The notes beneath the pieces are model-generated. The model ran no database searches and was not told the DNA's origin. It saw nothing but the letters and a program-made list of their open reading frames with translations. From Treponema sp. CETP13 (GTDB lineage Bacteria > Spirochaetota > Spirochaetia > Treponematales > Treponemataceae): 64,000 bases of DNA. The position numbers and the translations under genes were made by a program. Numbering within the stretch: position 1 is the stretch's first letter; every line of letters starts with the position of its first letter. Location: contig MLPZ01000003.1 of assembly GCA_001885315.1 (NCBI GenBank), positions 62,001 through 126,000 of the forward strand, given 5' to 3'. This document shows positions 33,750 to 42,767 of this stretch, piece by piece.

Positions 33750-35105
33750 TTATCTATCATCCATTAAAATATAATTACGTTCAGGGGCTACGTTTTTATA
33801 GGCTGGACGATAAATTCGTCCTCCCGATGCGATTTCCTCAATTCGATGAGCACTCCATCCAGCAATACGAGCAACAGCAAAAATAGGAGTAAAAAGCTCT
33901 CGTGGGATTCCAAGCATTGAATATACAAATCCTGAATAGAAGTCTACATTTGAACAAATTAGTTTTTTAGTTCCTTTTTCCTCATAAAAAACTTCTGGAG
34001 CCAGTTTTTCTATTGTTCTATATAATTCAAATTCTTCGATACATCCCTTATCTATTGCTAATAATTCTGCTTTATCCCGTAATAAAACAGCTCGAGGATC
34101 ACTTACCGTATAAACAGCATGCCCTTGTCCATAAATAAGCCCCGTTCCATTTCCTGCTTTTTTTTGAATAATTTTACGCAAATATTCCTTAACTTCTTTT
34201 TCATTTGACCAATCTTTTACATTTTTTTTGATTTCGTCCATCATTTCCATTACTTTTATATTTGCACCACCATGTCGATACCCCTTTAGAGAACCAACAG
34301 CGCCAGCAATAGCAGAATAAATATCTGTATCTGCAGAAGAAATAACATGGACTGTTAAGGAAGAGTTATTACCACCTCCATGCTCAGCATGGAGAATAAG
34401 AGCTAAATCAAGCGTATCAGCCTCCAAACGTGAATATTGTTTATCACGCCTTATAAGACGTAAAAGATTTTCAGCTGTACTCAGTTCAGGTTTCGGGTTA
34501 TGTATGTACATACTTTTTTCATCAAAATAACGACGTTTTGCTTGATAGCCATAAGCCACAAGAGTTGAAAAACGGGATATAAGCTCAACACACTGTCTAA
34601 GATTATTTGCAACTGAACGATCTTCGGGGTTGTTATCATATGAATAACTTGCAAGAACCCCACGTGCTAATTTATTCATAATATCTTTAGAAGGAGCTTT
34701 CATTATCATATCTTCAGTAAAAGAACCTGGAAGAGTTCGATTAACGCCTAGATACATTCTAAAAAGGGAAAGTTCATCGGCAGTAGGAAGTTCCCCAAAA
34801 AGTAATAGATAAATGGTTTGTTCAAATCCACTTTGAGAATGTTGATGTGCATCGGCAATTAAATCTTCTACGTTATAGCCACGATACAAGAGTCGACCAG
34901 GACATGGAACTTTTTTGCCATCGATCATATCATAACCAACAACATCACCAATTTGAGTGAGCCCTACAAGAACACCACGTCCATCTGAATAGCGAAGCCC
35001 ACACTTTACATCATATTTCTCATAGAGAGCTTGATCTACTGGATCATTTCGCTTAGCCAACTCTGCCAATGTAGCCATTAATTTTTCTTCTGAATATTCC
35101 ACCAT
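33750..35105 (-). CDS. gltA: citrate synthase
   Basis: A 451-residue citrate synthase family enzyme condensing acetyl-CoA with oxaloacetate. Catalytic residues are visible: His in LILHAEHGGGNNSS, His in LKGYRHGGANI, His in IYGQGHAVYT and Asp in SNVDFYSG. The N-terminal extension and the sequence around GRLLYRGYNVEDL suggest the type common in anaerobes. With pckG and ackA in this window it suggests a partial, biosynthetic TCA branch. An AGGAGC Shine-Dalgarno precedes the ATG. Confidence 0.93.
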   Translation of the reverse strand: MVEYSEEKLMATLAELAKRNDPVDQALYEKYDVKCGLRYSDGRGVLVGLTQIGDVVGYDMIDGKKVPCPGRLLYRGYNVEDLIADAHQHSQSGFEQTIYLLLFGELPTADELSLFRMYLGVNRTLPGSFTEDMIMKAPSKDIMNKLARGVLASYSYDNNPEDRSVANNLRQCVELISRFSTLVAYGYQAKRRYFDEKSMYIHNPKPELSTAENLLRLIRRDKQYSRLEADTLDLALILHAEHGGGNNSSLTVHVISSADTDIYSAIAGAVGSLKGYRHGGANIKVMEMMDEIKKNVKDWSNEKEVKEYLRKIIQKKAGNGTGLIYGQGHAVYTVSDPRAVLLRDKAELLAIDKGCIEEFELYRTIEKLAPEVFYEEKGTKKLICSNVDFYSGFVYSMLGIPRELFTPIFAVARIAGWSAHRIEEIASGGRIYRPAYKNVAPERNYILMDDR

Positions 35106-35210
35106 TTTAGGCTCCTGTTTTTTGTATTTTTATTCAAATATAAACATAATTTTTCATAAATATACATTTTTTTTATAAAAATAGCAATATGCCTTAACAA
35201 ATACTAATTT

Positions 35211-35239
35211 TTGACAGTTAAAATTAAATTTTATACTAT
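35211..35239 (+). promoter_or_regulatory. consensus promoter upstream of the tpx remnant
   Basis: TTGACA (35211-35216, perfect), 17 bp, TACTAT (35234-35239). It leaves a leader of about 80 nt ending in AGGAGG (35316-35321). The other bases between gltA and the remnant (35106-35325) are A/T-rich and show no gene. Confidence 0.55.
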
Positions 35240-35326
35240 TTAAATTAGACAAGCCTAATTTTTTTTTATTAACTAGTAGTCTTTCTTTAAGTACCTTTAT
35301 TATATAACCAAAAGTAGGAGGTTTAT

Positions 35327-35455
35327 ATGGCTAAAATAACTTTTAAAGGGAACCCAATATTAACGCAAGGCTATCTTCCAACAAAAAAACCTTTTTATTT
35401 ATTAATAATTCTTATATTGTTGTTACTAGAGAACGTTATAGATATAATACTATGA
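35327..35455 (+). pseudogene. tpx: thiol peroxidase remnant (first ~18 codons)
   Basis: Behind a consensus promoter and AGGAGG, an ATG opens a 42-codon frame that starts MAKITFKGNPILTQGYLP. This matches the N-terminus of Tpx thiol peroxidases (usually MAKITFKGNPVxTxGELP). After Pro18 the similarity stops and a Leu/Ile-rich stretch of unrelated origin follows, so the peroxidase domain with both catalytic Cys residues is gone. The frame ends in TGA overlapping a downstream ATG (35452). Most simply, a deletion joined codon 18 of tpx to the promoter region of the next gene. Confidence 0.6.
35420..35448 (+). promoter_or_regulatory. promoter of the EAL-domain pseudogene
   Basis: TTGTTA (35420-35425), 17 bp, TATAAT (35443-35448). 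Transcription would start near 35455, giving a short leader with an AGAGAG ahead of the ATG at 35470. It lies inside the frame fused to the tpx stub, which places the deletion junction just before it. Confidence 0.5.
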
Positions 35456-35469
35456 AAAGAGAGCTTTTT

Positions 35470-36220
35470 ATGAATTCTAATATCAAAAATGTAAATTCCT
35501 CAATTTATTCTGTAAAAATAAAAACGTTATTTCAACCCTTATACTCTGTCCAGAACAAGAAATATAATGGCGTAGAAGCTCTTTCAAGAGGGGATCTTAA
35601 CGGAGAATTTCTTGACGCAAAACATCTTTTTTCCCTTCCAAAAAATGAAAAAGAAAATCTTTATCTTAATCGACAGTGTATTAAGTCAGCTCTTTTAGCC
35701 TTTTCGCAGTTACCTACAACTGATAATCTTTCGCTTTTTATTAATTTCGATTCTACTTTAATTGATTGCCAAGATATTGTAATTGGTACTATGTTAAAAA
35801 CAGTTTATTGATCATGTAAAACTTGAAATCGCCACTATTGCCACCTTGCTTCAAGATAGTGATATAAATAACTGGGATTCTATTCTTTTTTCTAGAGCAA
35901 AGACTTATCATTATGCCCAATGCATTTATGTTCTAGATTCCCAGGGTATACAAATAACCGAAACTGCAATTTCTCAAAAGAAATCTCAGAAGCAGCATCT
36001 TTTATTTAACCCAGCAAAAAAGGGAACAGACCTTTCATTTAAATCTTATTTTGTTAGTCGCCAAGAAAAACAAAAATGGTTTATCTCAGAATCTTATATT
36101 TCAAATGCAACAGGAGATATTTGCCGGACAATTGTTCTTCTTTTTCATAAACAAAATTCATGCTATCTTTTGTGCCTTGATATTTCTTTAGAAAACCAAG
36201 ACACAACATTTATATTATAA
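35470..36220 (+). pseudogene. EAL-domain phosphodiesterase gene with internal deletion and frameshift
   Basis: The first frame (35470-35811) encodes the N-terminus of an EAL cyclic-di-GMP phosphodiesterase: TLFQPLYSVQNKKYNGVEALSRG has the EAL motif, and LSLFINFDSTLID is the next strand. It ends at a TGA soon after. The following sequence, read one frame over from about 35812 (FIDHVKLEIATIATLL, continuing to 36220), encodes the C-terminal ligand-binding-like domain seen after EAL in YkuI-type proteins. About 150 residues of the EAL barrel with most metal and substrate ligands are missing between them. The product cannot be active. Confidence 0.65.
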
Positions 36221-36238
36221 CAAATAAATTTTCTATGT

Positions 36239-37636
36239 TTAGTTTATCGTAACTTTATTAACATCTTCTGCTCCCGTTACAACAAACCACTGTTTAGTAT
36301 CACTCGTCCAGTACTTATCAATACATTTTTTTATATCAGCAGAGGTAACATTACGAATTTTATTAACTACAGTCAAATACCTTTCTGGATTATTATAGAG
36401 AAGTTTATTTCCTATCAATAAACTTGCAAGCCCCTGATTTGTTTCCGAAACACTAAATAGAGAATTAATATAAGAATTTTTATACTCCTCGATACGATCT
36501 TCTATAGTTGAATATTCATATTCCCCTGTTTTTGGATCTTTAGAATCAATTAACATACCAGAACGCAATAATTCTTCAGATTCATTTATCCAGGTAGTAA
36601 TATTTTCTAAATCGGATACTTTTATAGCATACAACATATTATAAGCTGCTTTCCCACTCATAGCTCCACTACCAATGCTATAACAAGCCCCATTTTTCTC
36701 GCGTACAATATTAAACAAAATATCTTTATACATATTTCCAGCCAAAATATTTGCATACAAATCTTTTGAATCATAATTTGGAGCTGGCAAAACACAAGCC
36801 ATATAACCAGATCCAGCTGCAATTTCATTTTCTATAATTATGGGGTTCCCTCCAATTTTCAATTCAGGTATGTTTGAAGGAACAAAAGAATTTTTAGCAG
36901 AAGGGATTGACCCAAACGCAATATTTAATTTTTGGACCAGTTTTTTAGAATCATAATTACCTACAACCGTAATAAAAATTCGAGATGAATCAAGTATTTT
37001 TGCATGCCAATCTTTCATTTCTTTGACAGTAATAGAATCTAGAGAATTTTTTGTTGGCTCAGAAGTTGTTTCATACGGATGATTCTTATATAGAGTTTCT
37101 TGAATACTTTTTAGTAACACCGAAGATGGATCTGTCTCTTTTTGTTGCAAAGATTGAGAATAGCCTTGCATAAGGGAGTTAAATTCTCTTTCAACAAAGG
37201 TAGGATGCAAAAAACCATCTACAAAAACAGGGAAAATATCATCAAAGTAATAATCAATACAATTTAAAGACAAAGTTGAACCAGATCGCCCCGCAGAACT
37301 AGTTAAACTAAATTGTTTTTCATATTCTAATTGAGACAATGTTTTATAATCATATTTTTCGGAACCATTTGTCATCATAGAAAACAAAGCATCCTCTAAA
37401 CCCGCCTGTTCTGGTTCTAGTAAAGGGGTACCCCCTGCAACAGTTATATTTAAACTTAAAACCTTATTCGAAGCATTTTTCTCAAAAATAACAGGAATCC
37501 CATTATCTAAAGTATAATATTTAACCTCTACTTGAGCATTCTCCACTGTATCTTTTGCAGAAACACAAGAGCCAAAGAGTATTGTTATAAATAGCAGCAC
37601 TATACTAAAAAATTTATGTTGTATACTTTTAATCAT
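36239..37636 (-). CDS. M16-family peptidase-like protein lacking the zinc motif
   Basis: A 465-residue exported protein with a signal segment ending near FGSC, possibly a lipoprotein. The fold is that of M16 (insulinase/pitrilysin) subunits: LDNGIPVIFEKNASNK and AGGTPLLEPEQAGLEDALFSM. The zinc motif HxxEH is replaced by LEDAL, so it should be catalytically dead, like the non-catalytic subunit of heterodimeric M16 peptidases. Its start overlaps the active partner by 8 nt, which fits a heterodimer made from one mRNA. Confidence 0.8.
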   Translation of the reverse strand: MIKSIQHKFFSIVLLFITILFGSCVSAKDTVENAQVEVKYYTLDNGIPVIFEKNASNKVLSLNITVAGGTPLLEPEQAGLEDALFSMMTNGSEKYDYKTLSQLEYEKQFSLTSSAGRSGSTLSLNCIDYYFDDIFPVFVDGFLHPTFVEREFNSLMQGYSQSLQQKETDPSSVLLKSIQETLYKNHPYETTSEPTKNSLDSITVKEMKDWHAKILDSSRIFITVVGNYDSKKLVQKLNIAFGSIPSAKNSFVPSNIPELKIGGNPIIIENEIAAGSGYMACVLPAPNYDSKDLYANILAGNMYKDILFNIVREKNGACYSIGSGAMSGKAAYNMLYAIKVSDLENITTWINESEELLRSGMLIDSKDPKTGEYEYSTIEDRIEEYKNSYINSLFSVSETNQGLASLLIGNKLLYNNPERYLTVVNKIRNVTSADIKKCIDKYWTSDTKQWFVVTGAEDVNKVTIN

Positions 37637-39155
37637 CGTTTGCTCCTTGTTCAGAATAATTAATCCCTACTTTTTTTACATACATAGAATCTTTCCACCA
37701 ATATGCATTTTCTTGTGTAATTGTTGTAAAACCCGCTTCTTTAAAGGATTCTTTTTGCACTTCATAAATATCTGGATTTACTAAGACTACAACAAGCGCA
37801 GGCTTGTCTTCTAGATATTTTTTTGCATAAGAAGCAACATCTTCTGCAGTAACGTTATTCATTTTGTCATTATAATTAAAATAGTAATCTCCCGAAGCTG
37901 AGATCCATGAAGCACGTAATCCACTTAAAAATCCCGAAGAGGTTTCGCGAGCATATACATCTGAATCTTTTAATTGCTGTTTTACAATTTTGTATTCCTC
38001 ACTCTTAAAATAATTTGGATTATTAGCAATTTGCTTTACGATACCTTGGAAAGTTTGTTCTAAATAGAGAGCTCTCTCTGCTAACGATTGTTCTGGCGAT
38101 GTCAGGATTGCATTAAAAGATATTTGACCACTCTCTCTTTGCGTATAAAAATTAATAGATGAAACATAGTCAGGAGAAGGCACTCCGAGCTCAGAATTAT
38201 TTATTATTGACTGCTTAACAATTCCATTAGGATTTGCAGAAATATTTCCAAGAATATCTGCAGCATATGTGCTTTCAATATCTGTTACAGTATCAGGGCC
38301 TCGGTATAATACTAAAACCTCACCAAGATCAGATGATAATTTTGAATATGGCATTACCATATATTTAGTTTGCTTAAAAGGAGTTTCAGATTGATACTCT
38401 CTATCTTTAGTCCATGGATCATTGGCTTTTGGCCAATCTCCATAGATTTTTTTAACCATTTTATATACTTCTTCATGATTTACATCCCCACCTACAAAAA
38501 GCGCAGCATTGTTTGGAACATAATATTTTTGCTGAATTTCACGAAGTTGCTTTACAGTAGCATTTTCTACATTTTTTACAGGGCCTGCAGGATCCAAACG
38601 CCAAGGAAACTTTGGAAATAAAAGCTTTGCAATCGCATTTCCCAAAATAGTTCCAGGATCACCGTATCCTCCAGAAATTTCTGAAATAACTACTTTTTTT
38701 TCATTTTCCAACTCTTTAGAATCTAAAAGAGGGTTTCTAATTGCAGACGACCAAAACTCAAGTCCTTTTTCTGTTAAATCAGAAGGAATCTTAAAAAAAT
38801 AATGAACACATTCAGATGATGTAGAACCATTCCAACCACTAACTCCTAAAGACTTAAGTCCCTTTTGAAAAGCAGCTGCTGTCGGATACTGTGAATTTCC
38901 TTTAAACATCATATGCTCATATAAATGAAACAAACCTGCATTTTCCACATCTTGCCCTATTCCACCGGCACGGACAGCTATTTCGATATACGTTAATGGG
39001 ACAGTATGGTTTTCCATTACAAATAATTCTAAGCCATTATCAAGTTTATAATTGTAAGCATTCTCGACTGAAGTTTCTTGCGCTGCTAACGTAAAAGTCG
39101 CTATAAACACTACAAATAAAATAGTTATGCGAGAAACTATACTAGTTTTTTTCAC
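37629..39155 (-). CDS. M16-family zinc peptidase, catalytic subunit
   Basis: A 508-residue exported M16 peptidase. After a signal peptide (ILFVVFIATFTLAAQ) the zinc motif HLYEH lies at residues 77-81, with the distal Glu in KKVVISEIS. Two M16 domains follow (the second, about 240-460, is the inactive type). I chose the GTG start at 39153-39155 because AAGGAGA lies 6 nt upstream; the frame extends 17 codons further without a ribosome site. It probably cleaves peptides in the periplasm or at the surface together with the downstream non-catalytic subunit. Confidence 0.87.
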   Translation of the reverse strand: MKKTSIVSRITILFVVFIATFTLAAQETSVENAYNYKLDNGLELFVMENHTVPLTYIEIAVRAGGIGQDVENAGLFHLYEHMMFKGNSQYPTAAAFQKGLKSLGVSGWNGSTSSECVHYFFKIPSDLTEKGLEFWSSAIRNPLLDSKELENEKKVVISEISGGYGDPGTILGNAIAKLLFPKFPWRLDPAGPVKNVENATVKQLREIQQKYYVPNNAALFVGGDVNHEEVYKMVKKIYGDWPKANDPWTKDREYQSETPFKQTKYMVMPYSKLSSDLGEVLVLYRGPDTVTDIESTYAADILGNISANPNGIVKQSIINNSELGVPSPDYVSSINFYTQRESGQISFNAILTSPEQSLAERALYLEQTFQGIVKQIANNPNYFKSEEYKIVKQQLKDSDVYARETSSGFLSGLRASWISASGDYYFNYNDKMNNVTAEDVASYAKKYLEDKPALVVVLVNPDIYEVQKESFKEAGFTTITQENAYWWKDSMYVKKVGINYSEQGANDD

Positions 39156-39289
39156 AGAAAATCTCCTTTCTATACTTTTATCTATACTTATAGAACATAC
39201 TACCATAAAAATAGTTAAATTTTTGAAGAGAAGTACTAAAAAATAATATCTTTTTTTTAGTACCTCCCTATCTTACGCAAATACGCTTA

Positions 39290-39319
39290 TTGTAAAAACA
39301 CTACTATTTGTGATAGTAT
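39290..39319 (+). promoter_or_regulatory. asnS promoter, nearly leaderless
   Basis: TTGTAA (39290-39295), 18 bp, TAGTAT (39314-39319) preceded by an extended -10 TG. Eight nt later is the asnS ATG (39328) with no Shine-Dalgarno. Confidence 0.5.
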
Positions 39320-39327
39320 CTAACACT

Positions 39328-40767
39328 ATGAAAACAACATTAATAAAAGATATTTTAGTCTCACAACCAGACGGAAAAACTGTCACTGTATGTGGATGGG
39401 TACGCACTAAACGCGACTCAAAAAACCTTGTATTCATTCAAGTAAATGACGGATCATGCTTTGCATCAATCCAACTTACTTATAATCGTGACGAAAATAC
39501 CAATGCAAATATAGAAAATGAACTAAAAAAAACAACGACCGGAGCTTCTGTAAAAGCAACGGGGAAACTTATCGAAAGCCAAGGCAAAGGGCAAGCTGTA
39601 GAAGTTACTCTCGATACTTTAGAGGTACTCGGTAAAGCTCCCGTAGACTCATATCCTTTACAAAAAAAAGGGCATACTTTTGAGTTTTTACGAGAAATTG
39701 CACACTTGCGACCTCGAACCAATGCAATTGGAGCTACAGCTCGTATGCGTAGTCAAATGGCATTTGCCGTTCACAGCTTTTTTAACGAAAACGGATTCCA
39801 GTACGTTAACACACCCATTATTACTGCAAGCGATGCAGAAGGTGCTGGTGAAATGTTTCAAGTTACAACACTTGATATGAAAGAAATTGCAAAAAAAGCT
39901 GTTGAAGCTGGCGCTAAAGGCATGGATCCTGCAAAGTCTGACAATCTTGTCGATTATAAAAAAGACTTTTTTAGTAAACCTGCTAACTTAACCGTTTCGG
40001 GTCAACTAGAAGCAGAAACATATGCAACAGCTCTTTCTCGGGTATATACTTTTGGACCTACTTTTAGAGCAGAAAACTCAAACACTCCTCGTCACCTTTG
40101 CGAATTTTGGATGATTGAACCAGAAATGGCTTTTTACGATTTGTATGATGACATGGACACTGCAGAAGCATTCTTAAAATACTTATTCCGTTGGGCACTC
40201 GAAAAATGTGCCGACGATATGGCATTTTTTAATCAACGTATTCAAAAGGGAATTATCGACACCCTTACTCACGTTGTAGAATCAAATTTTGTACGTATTT
40301 CTTATACAGACGCAATTAAAGAACTTGAAAAAAATAACGATAAGTTTGAATTTAAGGCCTATTGGGGTTGTGATTTACAAACAGAGCATGAGCGCTATTT
40401 AACTGAGCAAACATATAAAAAACCAGTAATGGTTTATAATTATCCAAAAGAAATTAAAGCTTTTTATATGAAAGCAAACCCAGATGGAAAAACAGTTGCG
40501 GCCGTTGATGTTCTTGTTCCAGGACTCGGTGAAATTATTGGTGGATCAGAGCGAGAAGCTGATTACGATACACTTTTAGCTCGTATTAATGAACTCGGAT
40601 TAGATCCTGCCTCGTATGAATGGTACTTAGACTTACGAAAATTTGGTTCCGTTCCTCATTCAGGATTTGGACTTGGTTTCGAGCGTCTGATTCAATATGT
40701 AACAGGTATGGCTAATATTCGTGATGTAATTCCTTTCCCACGATGGCCTAAAAACGCAGAATTTTAA
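39328..40767 (+). CDS. asnS: asparaginyl-tRNA synthetase
   Basis: A 479-residue class IIb aminoacyl-tRNA synthetase. An N-terminal OB-fold anticodon domain ([21 protein letters not shown]) is followed by the catalytic domain with motif 2 ([24 protein letters not shown]) and motif 3 ([13 protein letters not shown]); the insert [13 protein letters not shown] is typical of AsnRS rather than AspRS. I chose the start MKTTLIKD, where no Shine-Dalgarno exists. The stop overlaps the uvrB ATG by one base. Confidence 0.95.
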   Translation: MKTTLIKDILVSQPDGKTVTVCGWVRTKRDSKNLVFIQVNDGSCFASIQLTYNRDENTNANIENELKKTTTGASVKATGKLIESQGKGQAVEVTLDTLEVLGKAPVDSYPLQKKGHTFEFLREIAHLRPRTNAIGATARMRSQMAFAVHSFFNENGFQYVNTPIITASDAEGAGEMFQVTTLDMKEIAKKAVEAGAKGMDPAKSDNLVDYKKDFFSKPANLTVSGQLEAETYATALSRVYTFGPTFRAENSNTPRHLCEFWMIEPEMAFYDLYDDMDTAEAFLKYLFRWALEKCADDMAFFNQRIQKGIIDTLTHVVESNFVRISYTDAIKELEKNNDKFEFKAYWGCDLQTEHERYLTEQTYKKPVMVYNYPKEIKAFYMKANPDGKTVAAVDVLVPGLGEIIGGSEREADYDTLLARINELGLDPASYEWYLDLRKFGSVPHSGFGLGFERLIQYVTGMANIRDVIPFPRWPKNAEF

Positions 40768-42761
40768 TGAGACCATTTAAAGTTGAGTCTCCATTTGAGC
40801 CCAGCGGAGATCAGCCACAAGCAATTCAAAAACTTGTAGCTGGTCTTAAAGCAGGCGACAGATTTCAAACTCTAAAAGGGGTTACCGGTTCGGGTAAAAC
40901 CTTTACAATGGCAAAAATTATCGAGCAATATCAAAAACCAACGCTCATAATTAGCCACAATAAAACTTTGAGCGCCCAGCTCTATAGAGAATTTAAAACT
41001 TTTTTTCCTAATAACGCTGTCGAATATTTTGTTTCCTATTACGATTACTACCAACCAGAAGCCTACGTTCCATCCCGTGATTTATACATAGAAAAAGATG
41101 CCTCTATAAACGATGAAGTTGACCGACTTAGATTGAGCGCAACGTATTCTTTAATGGAAAGACACGATGTCATTGTTATTGCAACAGTTTCGTGCATTTA
41201 TGGATTAGGAATGCCAGAAATCTATCGAGATTTAGCAATTCATATAAATAAAGGGCAAGAATTACGACCAGATAGATTTGCATCGCAACTTGTAAAACTA
41301 CAATACAGTAGAAACGATGCAGTCCTCGAAAGAGGTTGTTTTAGAATACATGGTGATGTATTAGAAATTTGGCCTGCCTACATGGAAGTTTTTTACCGCA
41401 TAGAACTCGACTGGGAAGACATTAGACGAATAAGACGAATGGATCCGATTAGCGGTGAAACGTATGAAGATTTGGACGAGTTGAGCATATATCCCGCAAA
41501 ACACTTTGTTGTTACCGATGATATTTTACACAATGCAACCGATAAAATACGTGAAGAAATGGAAGAACAAGTAAAACGTTTCGAAATAGAAGGGAAACCT
41601 CTTGAAGCTGAGCGGATTAAAACTCGTACAACCTATGATCTTGAAATGATGGAAGAAATGGGATATTGCCCCGGAATTGAAAATTATTCGGGTCCTATTT
41701 CTGGCCGAAAAAAAGGTGAGCCACCAGCTACACTTTTACACTACTTTCCAGATGATTTTTTATGCATGATAGACGAAAGCCATGTTACGCTCTCTCAAAT
41801 TGGAGCTATGTACGAAGGCGACAAAAGCCGAAAAACAAACCTTGTAAACTTTGGATTTAGGCTTCCATCTGCTTTAGATAACAGGCCACTTAGATTTGCT
41901 GAATTTGAAAAAAAATTAAACCAAACAATTTTTGTTTCTGCAACACCACGAGAAGAAGAAATTAAGCGTAGTACACAAATAGTTGAACAAATGATACGCC
42001 CTACAGGTCTTTTAGACCCACTCATAGAAGTGCGTCCTTCCGAAGGCCAAATGGAAGACATTTATAAAGAAATAAAAGATCGAATTGCCAAAAATGAGCG
42101 AAGTCTCATACTTACATTAACAAAAAAAATGGCAGAAGACCTTTCTGATTATCTTGATGAATTACATCTTAAGGTAAAATATATTCATTCTGACATAGAA
42201 ACATTTGAGCGAGTCGAAATACTAAAAGGATTGCGTGCAGGTGAGTTTGATGTACTTGTTGGAATTAACCTTTTACGAGAAGGCATAGATTTACCAGAAG
42301 TTTCTTATATTGCTATTTTAGACGCCGATAAAATTGGATTCTTACGCTCTACAACAAGTCTTGTTCAGATTATAGGGCGTGCAGCTCGTAACGAAAACGG
42401 TCGTGTTGTTATGTATGCCGATAGAGAAAGTGACGCCATGAAAGTTGCGATTGCCGAAACAAATCGCCGTCGTCAAATACAAATAGCATACAACAAAGAA
42501 CACAATATTACCCCAAAAACTATAAAGAAAGCCGTCGATGACATTCTTGTACGCCAAAAACAGGAAGCAAAAGACACTATTGATGTAGAACTTTCGGTAG
42601 TAAAAGAGAAAACCAATTTATTTGACAAAAAAGCTCGCCATAAACTCCTAAAACTTATGGAACAGCAAATGAGCGAATACGCAGACCATCTACAATACGA
42701 AGAAGCCGCTGCCATTCGAGATGAGATCCTAGAAATTAGAGAAACATACGAAAAAAAATAG
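40767..42761 (+). CDS. uvrB: UvrABC system protein B
   Basis: A 664-residue UvrB, the damage-verifying helicase-like subunit of nucleotide excision repair. Walker A GVTGSGKT is at 38-45, the beta-hairpin region contains YYDYYQPEAYVP, Walker B CMIDESH, and motif VI GRAARNENGRVVMYAD; the C-terminal UVR motif that binds UvrC is in KLMEQQMSEYADHLQYEEAAAIRDEI. Full length. Coupled to asnS by a one-base stop/start overlap. Confidence 0.97.
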   Translation: MRPFKVESPFEPSGDQPQAIQKLVAGLKAGDRFQTLKGVTGSGKTFTMAKIIEQYQKPTLIISHNKTLSAQLYREFKTFFPNNAVEYFVSYYDYYQPEAYVPSRDLYIEKDASINDEVDRLRLSATYSLMERHDVIVIATVSCIYGLGMPEIYRDLAIHINKGQELRPDRFASQLVKLQYSRNDAVLERGCFRIHGDVLEIWPAYMEVFYRIELDWEDIRRIRRMDPISGETYEDLDELSIYPAKHFVVTDDILHNATDKIREEMEEQVKRFEIEGKPLEAERIKTRTTYDLEMMEEMGYCPGIENYSGPISGRKKGEPPATLLHYFPDDFLCMIDESHVTLSQIGAMYEGDKSRKTNLVNFGFRLPSALDNRPLRFAEFEKKLNQTIFVSATPREEEIKRSTQIVEQMIRPTGLLDPLIEVRPSEGQMEDIYKEIKDRIAKNERSLILTLTKKMAEDLSDYLDELHLKVKYIHSDIETFERVEILKGLRAGEFDVLVGINLLREGIDLPEVSYIAILDADKIGFLRSTTSLVQIIGRAARNENGRVVMYADRESDAMKVAIAETNRRRQIQIAYNKEHNITPKTIKKAVDDILVRQKQEAKDTIDVELSVVKEKTNLFDKKARHKLLKLMEQQMSEYADHLQYEEAAAIRDEILEIRETYEKK

Positions 42762-42767
42762 TTTAAA

